Below are positions 8,531 through 16,980 of a stretch of 64,000 nucleotides of DNA, in pieces. The position numbers and the translations under genes were made by a program. The first letter of the stretch is position 1. Each line of letters opens with the position of its first letter. The stretch is from assembly GCF_000013345.1 (NCBI RefSeq), contig NC_007777.1:4588001-4652000 (forward strand). Direction: 5' to 3'. This stretch comes from Frankia casuarinae (GTDB taxonomy: Bacteria > Actinomycetota > Actinomycetes > Frankiales > Frankiaceae). The notes beneath the pieces are model-generated. The model did no database searches. It saw nothing but the letters and a program-made list of their open reading frames with translations, and was not told the DNA's origin.

Positions 8531-9277
8531 ATGGCACCGGCCGCGCAGGAGTACCGGCGCTACGACGTCTACGACGACTACGGCGACTACGACAGCCGGG
8601 CCAGGGACGCCTACGACAGCCGGGCCAGGGACGACTACGACAGCCGGGCCAGGGACGCCTACGACAGCCGCGCCGAGCCACCGCCCGCCCCACGTGAGAG
8701 CCTGCTGCCCTACATCACGTTCGTCCTCGTCGTGGCGGTCCTAGCCGGGATCGCCGGTTACACGCTGAACCGCCTGGTGGGACCGGCGCACGGCGCGCGC
8801 TCCGCCCACCCGTCCGCACCGGGCGCCACCCCCTCCCCGACGGCCGTGCCCACCCCGTCGGCCGTGGGAGGCGGCCTCGCCGGCCTTACCGCCGAGCAGG
8901 TGGCGATCCGGCTGGCCGGCGCGGGCCTGCCGCTGCACACCACCGTCGTCTACAGCGCGGCCACCGACCCGGATCGTCTCCTGGGCCGGACGAACGGCTA
9001 CACCAGCAGAATCGCCTTCAGCGATCCGCGGGTGGGCGTCAACGAGGTCTCCGGAAGCCCCGCGGGCGCGATCGAGCGCGGCGGCGCGATCGAGGTCTTC
9101 GCGGACGCGGCGAGCGCGCAGCAGCGGGCGACGAAGCTCCTCACCGTCACCGCCGACAACCCGCTCGTCACCGAGTACGTCTTCGTCCAGCGCACCGTGG
9201 TGCTCCGGGTCTCCCTGGTCCTCACCGCGGACATCGCCCGGGAATACGAGGCCGCGCTCCTGCGTCTCGCGGCCTGA
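8531..9277 (+). CDS. Hypothetical membrane-anchored protein with tandem YDSRARDA repeats
   Basis: This 248-residue protein is not recognised as a named family. The cytoplasmic N-terminus is acidic and Tyr-rich and carries about 3.5 copies of an eight-residue repeat (YDSRARDA, residues ~20-48). One membrane helix follows (about 61-79), then a Pro/Ser/Thr linker and a folded extracytoplasmic region of about 130 residues. GGGGAG lies immediately upstream of the ATG. A CGCTTAAGCG palindrome sits about 40 bases before the start and could be regulatory. It converges with pepA. Confidence 0.75.
   Translation: MAPAAQEYRRYDVYDDYGDYDSRARDAYDSRARDDYDSRARDAYDSRAEPPPAPRESLLPYITFVLVVAVLAGIAGYTLNRLVGPAHGARSAHPSAPGATPSPTAVPTPSAVGGGLAGLTAEQVAIRLAGAGLPLHTTVVYSAATDPDRLLGRTNGYTSRIAFSDPRVGVNEVSGSPAGAIERGGAIEVFADAASAQQRATKLLTVTADNPLVTEYVFVQRTVVLRVSLVLTADIAREYEAALLRLAA
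8588..8674. repeat. 24-bp tandem repeat, 3.6 copies, in the 8531 gene
   Basis: Three full 24-base units (8588-8611, 8612-8635, 8636-8659) and a partial one encode YDSRARDA/D. The frame is maintained. Confidence 0.92.
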
Positions 9278-9378
9278 GATCCCCTCGCGGCCCGGCAACA
9301 TCCAGGACATCCAGGGGTATCGGGGTATCGGGGTATCGGGGACGTCTGGAACATCCGGGAGTTCCGGGGGCTCTACAC

Positions 9379-11106
9379 TCAGGCCGCCGGTGTCTGGGAT
9401 GGCCCACTCGACAGCCAGGTCAGCAGGGTACGCACCCCCCACCCGGTGCCGCCCCGGCTGATCTCGCCGTCGTCGGCGTCCGACCGTGCGGTGCCCGCGA
9501 TGTCCAGATGTGCCCAGGGCCGCCGGCCCGCGAACTCCCGCAGGAACAGCGCCGCGGTGATGGAACCGCCCCCGACGTCCAGCGCCCGGCCGATGTTGGC
9601 AAGGTCCGCCACCGGCGAGTCGATCGCCGCCCGGTACTCCTTCACCAACGGCAGCCGCCACACCCGTTCCCCGGCGCTGTCCGCCGCGGCGGACAGCGCC
9701 GCCGCCAGCCGGTCGTCCGAGCTGAACAGCCCGGCGGTGCGCCGGCCGAGCGCCACGGCGATCGCTCCGGTCAGCGTGGCGAGATCGACGATGACATCCG
9801 CGTCGAGCGCGCCCGCGGCGTAGGCGAGGCCGTCCGCCAGCACCAGGCGGCCCTCGGCGTCGGTGTTCAGTACCTCCACCGTGGTCCCGCCCCAGCAGGT
9901 GATGACGTCGCCGGGACGCATGGCAGTCGCACCGATCATGTTCTCCGCCAGACAGAGCAGGCCGGTGACGCGCCCGGGCACGTTCAACGCCGGCAACGCG
10001 GTCATCGCCCCGAGCACCGCCGCCGCGCCCGCCATGTCGGTCTTCATGCCGGCCATCGGGACGGCCGGCTTCAGGGAGAGCCCACCCGAGTCGAAGGTGA
10101 TTCCCTTCCCGACCAGGACCCGGTGACCATCGGTGAAGCGGCCCGCCGGCGAACCATCCGGCTCCGCCGACCCGATGGATCCCGCCGACCCGATGGATCC
10201 CGCCGACCCGGTGGATCCCGCCGACCCGGTGGATCCCGCCGACCCGGTGGATCCCGCCAACCCGGCCTCGCCAGAAGTCCACGGTGGCCCGTGATATTCG
10301 AGTTTGACCAGGTAGGGCGGCCGCGGGGAACCCTCACCGACGGCGCACAACCCCCCGAAGCCCTGCGCCGAAAGATCGTCGGGGCCGAGCAGGGTCGTGT
10401 CGAGACCCGCCGACGCGGCGATGCGCACGGCACGGTTCGCCAGCCACTCGGGTGACTTCACCAGACTCGGCATGTTGACCAGATCGCGGGCGATGTACAC
10501 CCCGGTGGCCACCGCCCGCGCGGCGCCGACCGCGGCCACCGCCCCGGGCTCGTCCGCCCGACCGGTGAGCACGATGACGTTGCCGGGCGCGCCGTTCTCC
10601 GGCCCGGGCCGGCCGGCCGGGTCGGGCACTCCAGCGGCCCGGTCGAGCACTCCAGCGGCCCGGTAGGCGCCTAGCGCCAGGCCTTCGGTGAAGGCCCGCA
10701 GGCCCGGATCGCCGGGCTCCGCCACCACCGCGAGCCGGTCCGGTGCCCCGGCGCGGCGGGCGAGCGCGGCGCCCGCGGCCCGCCAGTCACCCGGTTGACC
10801 GGCGCCGATGCCGACCACGAGCAGCCGGGTCGGCCGAGCCGTCCGGGCCAACGGCACCACCAGCACCGAACCCGCATCGCCGCGCAGGGACTCGGACTCG
10901 ACCAGCAGCGCAAGATCCAGTCCGAGATCGGCGCCGACACCGCGGGCAGTTTCGTCGAACACGGGTCCGTTCTCGGACGACGCGAGGACCAGGGCGACGG
11001 TCGAGGGCTCGACGTCGGCGACGGTGGCGGACCGTAGGGTAACGCCGGGAGGAAGCCTGATGAGCCCGTCGATCGCCGGGCCTGACGCGGAATCAACGAT
11101 GCTCAT
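9379..11106 (-). CDS. pepA: Leucyl aminopeptidase, M17 family
   Basis: A 575-residue cytosolic aminopeptidase that removes N-terminal residues, especially Leu, using two metal ions. The C-terminal catalytic domain has VGKGITFDSGG (Lys334, Asp339) and the family signature NTDAEGRL at 414-421. The N-terminal ~190 residues match the non-catalytic M17 domain. An insertion at about residues 281-317, made of STGSAG/SIGSAG repeats, sits just before the first metal-binding motif and makes the protein longer than the usual ~500 residues. The start is ATG. No clear operon partner is present. Confidence 0.95.
   Translation of the reverse strand: MSIVDSASGPAIDGLIRLPPGVTLRSATVADVEPSTVALVLASSENGPVFDETARGVGADLGLDLALLVESESLRGDAGSVLVVPLARTARPTRLLVVGIGAGQPGDWRAAGAALARRAGAPDRLAVVAEPGDPGLRAFTEGLALGAYRAAGVLDRAAGVPDPAGRPGPENGAPGNVIVLTGRADEPGAVAAVGAARAVATGVYIARDLVNMPSLVKSPEWLANRAVRIAASAGLDTTLLGPDDLSAQGFGGLCAVGEGSPRPPYLVKLEYHGPPWTSGEAGLAGSTGSAGSTGSAGSTGSAGSIGSAGSIGSAEPDGSPAGRFTDGHRVLVGKGITFDSGGLSLKPAVPMAGMKTDMAGAAAVLGAMTALPALNVPGRVTGLLCLAENMIGATAMRPGDVITCWGGTTVEVLNTDAEGRLVLADGLAYAAGALDADVIVDLATLTGAIAVALGRRTAGLFSSDDRLAAALSAAADSAGERVWRLPLVKEYRAAIDSPVADLANIGRALDVGGGSITAALFLREFAGRRPWAHLDIAGTARSDADDGEISRGGTGWGVRTLLTWLSSGPSQTPAA
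10165..10264. repeat. 18-bp tandem repeat, about 5.5 copies, in pepA
   Basis: Units of CGCCGACCCGATGGATCC (variants with GGTGGATCC) run from 10165 and encode the STGSAG/SIGSAG insertion in PepA on the minus strand. Confidence 0.92.
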
Positions 11107-11230
11107 GCCGGCCTTCTCACCGGGACCGCCGGACTCACCGGGACCGCCGGACCACGACGGAACCCGGCTGCCGCGGGACGGACGCGAGGACGGCGCACGC
11201 GGACGGACACCCGGGCGGACGCACGGACGG

Positions 11231-11398
11231 TTAACTGACCGCGGTCTTCAGGGCATCCCCCAGCGCACTCGCCTCGTCGGCGGTGAGTTCCACGACGAGC
11301 CGACCGCCCCCCTCCAGCGGGACACGCATGACGATGCCGCGCCCCTCTTTGGTCACCTCGAGCGGACCGTCACCCGTCCGCGGCTTCATGGCCGCCAT
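11231..11398 (-). CDS. DUF3117 small conserved protein
   Basis: A 55-residue protein. It begins MAAMKPRTGDGPLEVTKEGR and ends with a short acidic helix; the whole length fits the actinobacterial DUF3117 family, which is of unknown function and usually 55-60 residues. GGAAGAGG about ten bases upstream supports the ATG at 11398. The homologue in M. tuberculosis lies in the same neighbourhood, near folP2 and the DivIVA-like gene. The 222 bases upstream are less GC-rich than the genes around them and probably carry its promoter. Confidence 0.9.
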   Translation of the reverse strand: MAAMKPRTGDGPLEVTKEGRGIVMRVPLEGGGRLVVELTADEASALGDALKTAVS

Positions 11399-11620
11399 CG
11401 GTGCACCTCTTCCTGCCGTCGGACCTGCATCTGACGACGATTATCCCGTAGACCGGACCGCAAACCGAAACACGTCTCTGCGCGGCATCACAACAGTCGC
11501 CCGCCGCAACATCGAGAGGTGGGCGTCGATGTTGACGACAACGCCTGCGCGTGTCCCTGCATAGGCCAGATCGATCGGCTACCAACAGTCGACTGTGATG
11601 CCACAGACAGTCGGCGGCGA

Positions 11621-11983
11621 TCACTCGTCGATCTGTGGCGAGCGAGTATCCCGATGCCCGTCCGGCGATGGCGCGGTGTCGACGCGCGCGAAGGCGGCCA
11701 GCCGGACCAGCTCCTCGTCCCGCCGGGCCAGCTCCTCGTCCCGCCAGGCCAGCTCGTCGGCGAGCCGAAGCAGGACGGCGTCGACCTCGGCCATCCGGTA
11801 ACCACGCAGCGCCATCCCGAACCGCGTGCGGGCAACGTCACCGGCTGTCACCATGCCGGCAGGTAGTCCGGTAGGAGCGCCGTCCGGCGGCGCCGGGGCG
11901 AGCCGATCGAAGCGACCGACGGCCAGCGCGGCCACCGCGAAGACGACGGCGGCCACGATCACAATCTCGATGACGAGCACCAC
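11621..11983 (-). CDS. DivIVA-domain membrane protein (Rv1209-like)
   Basis: A ~120-residue protein with an N-terminal membrane helix (about residues 2-20). A short DivIVA motif follows, FGMALRGYRMAEVDAVLLRL, and then heptad-like Glu/Leu-rich sequence with an EELARRDEEL duplication. DivIVA/Wag31-like proteins organise the cell pole and envelope growth; this truncated type is conserved next to folP2 in actinobacteria and its role is not known. Two adjacent GTG codons (11983, 11980) are the best starts. Starting further upstream would overlap the divergent folP2 gene and its repeat array. Confidence 0.8.
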   Translation of the reverse strand: MVLVIEIVIVAAVVFAVAALAVGRFDRLAPAPPDGAPTGLPAGMVTAGDVARTRFGMALRGYRMAEVDAVLLRLADELAWRDEELARRDEELVRLAAFARVDTAPSPDGHRDTRSPQIDE

Positions 11984-12037
11984 GCATCCGATCGTGCCAC
12001 GGCCCGCCGATCGTGGTGATTCTGGCAGGCTGGCCCG

Positions 12038-12985
12038 GTGCATGCCGACACTGCCCACCCGGCCCCGCAACGACTGGATCCGCAACGACTGGATCCGCAA
12101 CGACTGGATCCGCAACGACTGGGTCCGCTACGACTGGGTCCGCGGACCTTCGAGCCGACCGAGCTGATCGTGATGGCGATCGTCAACCGCACCCCGGACT
12201 CCTTCTTCGACCGCGGGGCGACATACGGTGCGGCCGAGGCCTTGGCTGCGGTCGACCGTGCGGTCGACGAGGGGGCGGGGATCATCGACATCGGCGGGGT
12301 GAAGGCCGCGCCCGGCGGCGAGGTGAGCGCGGCCGAGGAGCTGCGCCGTGTGGGTGGCTTCGTCGCCGAGGTCCGGGCCCGCCATCCCCGGCTGGTCATC
12401 AGCGTCGACACCTGGCGCGCGCAGGTCGGACGGGTCGTCGCGGGTGAGGGCGCCGACCTGCTCAACGATGCCTGGGGCGGGGTGGACCCGGCGCTCGCCG
12501 AGGTCGCGGCCGAGTTCGGCGTCGGTCTGGTCTGCACCCACGCCGGCCATCTGCCGCCGCGCACCCGGCCGCACCGGATGGTCTACGACGATGTGGTCGC
12601 CGACATCGTCGCCACCACGGTGGGGCTCGCCGAGCGGGCGGTGTCGCTCGGGGTCCGGCCGGATGCGATCCTCGTCGATCCGGGGCACGACTTCGGCAAG
12701 AACAGCCGCCACTCCCTTGAGGCCACCCGCCGGCTGCCGGAACTGGTTGCTACCGGGTGGCCGGTGCTCGTCGCGCTGTCGAACAAGGACTTCGTCGGGG
12801 AGACCCTGGACACCGGCATCGACGAACGCCTGGAGGGCACGCTGGCCGCGACCGCGGTCAGCGCCTGGCTCGGGGCCCGGGTCTTCCGGGCGCACCAGGT
12901 GGCGGCGACGCGGCGGACGCTGCGGATGGTCGCGGCGATCCGGGGCGACGTCGACCTCGCCGTCGCTCGCCGCGGCCTCGCCTGA
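12038..12985 (+). CDS. folP2: Dihydropteroate synthase homologue, FolP2 type
   Basis: The protein has a TIM-barrel DHPS fold: MAIVNRTPDSFFD (strand 1), IIDIGGVKAAPG, then DPGHDFGKN, SNKDFVGET and the terminal RAHQVAATRR. In mycobacteria this FolP2 group does not supply dihydropteroate synthase activity and its role is unclear, so a folate role should not be assumed. The N-terminus before LIVMAIV carries five LDPQR-type pentapeptides from a 15-base tandem repeat. The GTG at 12038 is the earliest plausible start, but its ribosome site is weak and a start after the repeats cannot be excluded. Confidence 0.85.
   Translation: MHADTAHPAPQRLDPQRLDPQRLDPQRLGPLRLGPRTFEPTELIVMAIVNRTPDSFFDRGATYGAAEALAAVDRAVDEGAGIIDIGGVKAAPGGEVSAAEELRRVGGFVAEVRARHPRLVISVDTWRAQVGRVVAGEGADLLNDAWGGVDPALAEVAAEFGVGLVCTHAGHLPPRTRPHRMVYDDVVADIVATTVGLAERAVSLGVRPDAILVDPGHDFGKNSRHSLEATRRLPELVATGWPVLVALSNKDFVGETLDTGIDERLEGTLAATAVSAWLGARVFRAHQVAATRRTLRMVAAIRGDVDLAVARRGLA
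12066..12140. repeat. 15-bp tandem repeat, five copies, at the 5' end of folP2
   Basis: Five units of CGCAACGACTGGATC (the last two with substitutions) abut from 12066 to 12140 and encode LDPQR/LGPLR just before the conserved DHPS domain. Confidence 0.93.
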
Positions 12986-13000
12986 GGAACAGGAACGGGC

Positions 13001-13606
13001 TCAGTCGCCTTCGACGATCTCCCGCGGGGTCGGGGTCGGGGGCGGAGGGGAGGTGACGGTCGCCGCTGTCACGCCCGCCTCCAGGAAGTCCACCGCCTCG
13101 CCGATGCCGGTCGCCCAGCGGAGGGTGTCCCGGGCGCGCGGGCGGACGAACCCGCGGTCGACCATCTCGTCGACGAGGATCCGCAGGTGGGCGAAGACCC
13201 CGTCGGGGTCGAGGAGCACCACGGGCTTGGTGTGCATGCGCAGGACCCCGGCGACCCAGACCTCGAGCAGCTCCTCGAGGGTGCCCAGGCCCCCGGGCAG
13301 CGCCAGGAAGGCATCCGAGCGCGCGTCCATGAGCGCCTTACGCTCCCGCATGGTCTCCGTGACGATGATCTCGTCCGCGTCCAGGTCGCTGACCTCCATC
13401 GCGACCAGCGCCCGCGGGATCACGCCGACCGTGTAACCTCCGCTGGCCCGCACCGCCCGGGCGATCGCCCCCATGCACGACACCGAGCCTCCGCCGGAAA
13501 CCAGGGTGTGGCCGCGCCGGGCGAGCTCGGTGCCGGTCTGGGCCGCCAGCAGGACGTACGAGGGGTCGATCAGCTCGGAGGACGCGCAGTACACGCAGAC
13601 GTTCAC
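13001..13606 (-). CDS. LOG-family (TIGR00730) protein, probable cytokinin-riboside phosphoribohydrolase
   Basis: A 201-residue Rossmann protein with the LOG motifs MRERKALMD and PGGLGTLEE (PGGxGTxxE). LOG proteins hydrolyse the N-glycosidic bond of nucleoside 5'-monophosphates such as isopentenyladenosine monophosphate; in bacteria the physiological substrate is usually unproven. The GTG at 13606 overlaps the stop of the upstream paralogue by four bases (GTGA), so the two are translationally coupled. It follows folP2 in convergent orientation, as in mycobacteria. Confidence 0.87.
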   Translation of the reverse strand: MNVCVYCASSELIDPSYVLLAAQTGTELARRGHTLVSGGGSVSCMGAIARAVRASGGYTVGVIPRALVAMEVSDLDADEIIVTETMRERKALMDARSDAFLALPGGLGTLEELLEVWVAGVLRMHTKPVVLLDPDGVFAHLRILVDEMVDRGFVRPRARDTLRWATGIGEAVDFLEAGVTAATVTSPPPPTPTPREIVEGD

Positions 13607-14598
13607 GGAATATCCATACCTGCGGGCCGGGTGTGCCCGGCGGTTCCCTCCAGGATGATGCGCACGGCCTCGTGGATGTCGTCGGTGATCGAGAGGATCT
13701 GCAGGTCCCGCTCCTGGACCAGGCCGGCGGGCAGCAGGGTCGTCCGCATCCAGTCGACGAGTCCCGACCAGTACTCGGAGCCGATCAGCACCACCGGGAA
13801 CCGGGTGACCTTGCCGGTCTGGACCAGGGTCAGCGCCTCGAACAGCTCGTCGAGCGTGCCGAACCCACCAGGGAGGATCACGAACGCTTCGGCGTACTTC
13901 ACAAACATCGTCTTGCGGACGAAGAAGTAGCGGAAACTGACACCGAGGTCGACCCAGTCGTTGAGCCGCTGCTCGTAGGGAAGCTCGATGCCGAGGCCCA
14001 CCGACAGGCCGCCGGCCTCCTGGGCCCCACGGTTCACCGCCTCCATCGCGCCCGGCCCCCCGCCGGTGATCACCGCGAAGCCGGCCTCGGCGAGCGCGGC
14101 GCCGAGCAGCCGGCCCTGCCCGTAGAACGGGCTGTCCGGGGGAATCCGGGCCGAGCCGAAGACGGTCACCGCCCGTGGCAGTTCGGCGAGCAGGCCGAAA
14201 CCCTCGACGAACTCGCTCTGGATCCGCATGACCCGCCACGGGTCGGAATGGACGAACCCCGAGGGGCTGCGGGTGTCGAGCAGGCGCTGATCCGTGGTGG
14301 AGTGCTCCACCTGGCCACGCCGGGCAATGACTGGCCCACGGAACTGCTCCGGCGGCGGGATGCGGCGCTCGCGCCCCATCGCGATCCCCGTGTCGCTACC
14401 GGTCCCGGTCCCACCGCCTGCGGGAGCTCCCGGACGGGCCGAGGTTCCCGGATCGGCAGCGGGACCAGAAGCCCCAGAAGCCGTGGGACGTCCCACGGGC
14501 GGGTCGTCAGAAGAAGGCACGGCGCCCTCCTCCTCAGCAAGCGGCGGGGAGGGCGGCTCCGGGCTCAAGGACGGCGTCACCACGGCACCATAGGCCAC
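13603..14598 (-). CDS. Second LOG-family (TIGR00730) protein with N-terminal extension
   Basis: The C-terminal ~260 residues hold a LOG domain with FFVRKTMFVKYAEAFV and PGGFGTLDE, and AITGGGPGAMEAVNRG-like nucleotide-binding sequence. The first ~73 residues are Pro/Ser/Gly-rich and probably disordered. An internal ATG at 14379 (MGRERRIPPP) is an alternative start, preceded by GGGG; neither start has a convincing ribosome site. It is a paralogue of the gene it overlaps. Both keep the PGGxGTxxE signature, so both may be active, possibly as a hetero-oligomer; that last point is inference. Confidence 0.82.
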   Translation of the reverse strand: MAYGAVVTPSLSPEPPSPPLAEEEGAVPSSDDPPVGRPTASGASGPAADPGTSARPGAPAGGGTGTGSDTGIAMGRERRIPPPEQFRGPVIARRGQVEHSTTDQRLLDTRSPSGFVHSDPWRVMRIQSEFVEGFGLLAELPRAVTVFGSARIPPDSPFYGQGRLLGAALAEAGFAVITGGGPGAMEAVNRGAQEAGGLSVGLGIELPYEQRLNDWVDLGVSFRYFFVRKTMFVKYAEAFVILPGGFGTLDELFEALTLVQTGKVTRFPVVLIGSEYWSGLVDWMRTTLLPAGLVQERDLQILSITDDIHEAVRIILEGTAGHTRPAGMDIP

Positions 14599-14664
14599 GG
14601 CCCGACAGACACATCACGATGCCCGCACGGTAGTAGGACGACGGTGGACGAGGTCAGGGCGAGG

Positions 14665-15312
14665 CTATGGCGAGCTGACCAGGCCGAGCGACGCCCTTCT
14701 GGCCTCGTCCCGCACCATCCCGAAGTACTCGACATACTCGAAGGCGCCCCGGCTCGAGACCACGCGGGCAGGAGCACCCACCGCGACCGATCGAGCAGCA
14801 AGCGATCGGGTTACCACGGCATTGGCGCCCACCAGGGCGTCGTCTCCCACCTCAAGACGACCCAGGATCCTCGCTCCAGTCCCGATACTCACCCGATCGC
14901 CGATTGTCGGGCGACCGAACTTCTCGCCAGTACCACTCTTTCCTATCGTCACATCGTGTCCTACGTTGCAGTTCTCACCAATTTCACAGGCACCAATGAT
15001 CACACCCCCAAAATGGGCGATAAAAAATCCCGGACCTATCCTGGCGGCGGGGGAGATCCAGATACCCGTCACGATCTGCGAAACCCGAGACAGAACGCGG
15101 TAGACAACCGTGCCCAAGAGCCGCCCTGCCGCCCCGGCTACGCCTTTCTGCGGACTTGCGACGAACGCACCGAACCGGTAGACGAGGATCGCCTGGAGGC
15201 CGGGGTTGTTCAGAACAGCAGCGATGCGACTGGCCCCGATCGAGCGGGGTCGACGGCCATCGTTGTCGTAGTAGACAAATCGGTCAATGTCCCGAAGAAC
15301 AACATTCTTCAA
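14665..15312 (-). CDS. Hexapeptide-repeat acetyltransferase (CysE/colanic-acid type), exopolysaccharide cluster
   Basis: A ~215-residue protein. A helical N-terminal segment is followed by a left-handed beta-helix from imperfect hexapeptides: ISPAARIGPGFFIAHFGGVI, IGENCNVGHDVTIG, IGDRVSIGTGARILG, VGDDALVGANAVVT. Family members O-acetylate serine or sugars using acetyl-CoA; the position at the end of a polysaccharide cluster favours a sugar substrate. The TTG at 15312 has GGGGAG six bases upstream and is preferred over the TTG at 15330. It is the last gene of the minus-strand island. Confidence 0.8.
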   Translation of the reverse strand: MKNVVLRDIDRFVYYDNDGRRPRSIGASRIAAVLNNPGLQAILVYRFGAFVASPQKGVAGAAGRLLGTVVYRVLSRVSQIVTGIWISPAARIGPGFFIAHFGGVIIGACEIGENCNVGHDVTIGKSGTGEKFGRPTIGDRVSIGTGARILGRLEVGDDALVGANAVVTRSLAARSVAVGAPARVVSSRGAFEYVEYFGMVRDEARRASLGLVSSP

Positions 15313-15462
15313 CGAACACTCCCCTGGCAAAAAATGGATGAGAAATGGTCGTCCACTGCCGGTAGATCGTTGATTTCAGCCGGCGGGTATAAGCCACTTC
15401 GCAGGGCACTGCCACAGTATCGTCGGGGCGCCAGCCGAAAAAATCTTGGAAGTCCGGCCTTT

Positions 15463-16503
15463 CTAAGGTCTGCCTGAATAGACACGCACATAGTCTACGA
15501 ACAGCGTCTGCGGGAACGCGGAGGCCGGCGGAAGCGGGGGGCTCAGCTTCGCGCTGACGGCGACATCCATGATTATATAGAAGTCTTTGTTCCACAGCCA
15601 AACCGGCGTGTCCTTCGGCTCGAGATGGCGGATGAGAAGGCCGTCGAAATAGAAGTCGAGCCTGTTCGGCCCCCAGTCAAGAGCATAGTTATGATAGCGA
15701 TCCGCAAGCGTGCCACCTGGGTAGACATAGTTCTTTCCCCGCCCCCACCAGCCGGCCTCCCAACGATTTCCAGAGCCATCCACTCCAACAATGTTGGTAT
15801 GGACCGTGGCCGGCTCGTTTGCCGTCGCCTCGACGACATCGATCTCGCCGGAGCGAGGCCAGTCATAAATTCCGTTCGGCCCTAGGAGCCAGAGAGCAGG
15901 CAACGTCCCGGTACCGATCGGCAGCCGGGCCCGGAACTCGAAGTACCCATATCTCCAGGAGGCCTTACCGCGGGTCTCCACCCGGCCCGACGAGAAGTGA
16001 GTATCCCCACAGGTTTTTACGGGAGATTTCTCCGCAATCGCCGTCAGCTTGAGATGGCCCTTGCCGTCCAGGCCGACGTTACGGGGATCGGCCGTATAAC
16101 AGGAGACGTCCGTCGGCCCCCATTTCCCCCCTTGCGTGATCAACCACCTGGCGGGATCAACCGAGGCGTTCGCCGGACCGTCAAATTCATCGGACCACAG
16201 CAGTCGCGGCTCCATCCCGTCATCCTCTCGCGGAGTCCGCGGACCATTCGGCGGAGAAACCTCTCCGGAGGATCGGGGACTAGAACCTGCCGAGGCGCCG
16301 GTCGCCGACGGTGGGCCGGATGGTAGCGCGGAGGAGGTCACCATGCCGCCAACGCCCGGACCAGCCACCGAAGGTCGAGGCGTGGCCTGCGGCGAACCAG
16401 ATTCCCGTTTCGAGGTTCCACATCCCACGACCAGGCAGACGAGAAGAAGAGCGACCAGTCCTCCGCGTCGACTCAGTCTCCAACGCCTCACCCGAGGTTT
16501 CAT
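15463..16503 (-). CDS. Glycoside hydrolase family 16 lipoprotein
   Basis: A 346-residue secreted enzyme. The signal peptide ends in a lipobox LVVGC (Cys28), so it should be anchored to the outer face of the membrane. A Ser/Pro linker (to ~95) precedes a GH16 jelly-roll starting at LLWSDEFDG. The catalytic motif GEIDVVEA gives Glu220 as nucleophile, Asp222 and Glu225 as acid/base, all present. GH16 enzymes cut or transglycosylate beta-1,3/1,4-glucans, agars or xyloglucans. Inside an exopolysaccharide cluster it could trim or release the polymer, or be a transglycosidase. The ATG at 16503 is chosen to give a normal signal peptide. Confidence 0.9.
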   Translation of the reverse strand: MKPRVRRWRLSRRGGLVALLLVCLVVGCGTSKRESGSPQATPRPSVAGPGVGGMVTSSALPSGPPSATGASAGSSPRSSGEVSPPNGPRTPREDDGMEPRLLWSDEFDGPANASVDPARWLITQGGKWGPTDVSCYTADPRNVGLDGKGHLKLTAIAEKSPVKTCGDTHFSSGRVETRGKASWRYGYFEFRARLPIGTGTLPALWLLGPNGIYDWPRSGEIDVVEATANEPATVHTNIVGVDGSGNRWEAGWWGRGKNYVYPGGTLADRYHNYALDWGPNRLDFYFDGLLIRHLEPKDTPVWLWNKDFYIIMDVAVSAKLSPPLPPASAFPQTLFVDYVRVYSGRP

Positions 16504-16980
16504 CCACCACGCCCCACATCTTCCGCCGGCACGACCAGTTGACTCGACGGTAAGCCATCTCATTTTCCGCAGAAACTACCATCCGTCAGAGGAGGTGAGC
16601 AAATGGGGATCCCGCCGTCCTGGCGCAGGCATCATCCCACCACAAACCCGTAGGACACCCACAGCGACAACAAGAGAGCCATCGGTCGAGGAACGCCGCG
16701 GTCACCGGTCGATCGAAGCCTCGATTCGTGCATGCTACCGGGCTGATCATTAACCGTTACGGCTGCAGGGTGGTGACAGCGCCCTGGCCATACCAAGTGG
16801 GCAAGGAGCCTAGACGCCATTAGGCCGGCCGTTCCGCCTGCGGCGAATGGGTATCGCCGCAGCGTGGTTCGACGGAAGGTGACAGGCGATTCACAGCATG
16901 TGCTGATCGACTGGCGGGCGCGCGTCGCCACTCCGGGCCTCTGGCGTCAATACGAATCCGGCACGCCCTCCAGGTCCCAC
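16504..16980. other. Intergenic region upstream of the GH16 gene
   Basis: These 477 bases contain no convincing gene; the short frames present lack recognisable motifs and ribosome sites. Because neighbouring island genes overlap or nearly abut, this gap suggests that the GH16 gene has its own promoter or that a gene was lost. Confidence 0.45.

Noticed and set aside
12066-12140. Regular 15-bp repeats considered as a CRISPR array (also 43064-43147, 46585-46660)
   Set aside because: The units abut without unique spacers, unit length is too short, and no cas gene is present.
16632-16931. 99-residue minus-strand frame upstream of the GH16 gene
   Set aside because: Composition is not protein-like and there is no ribosome site.
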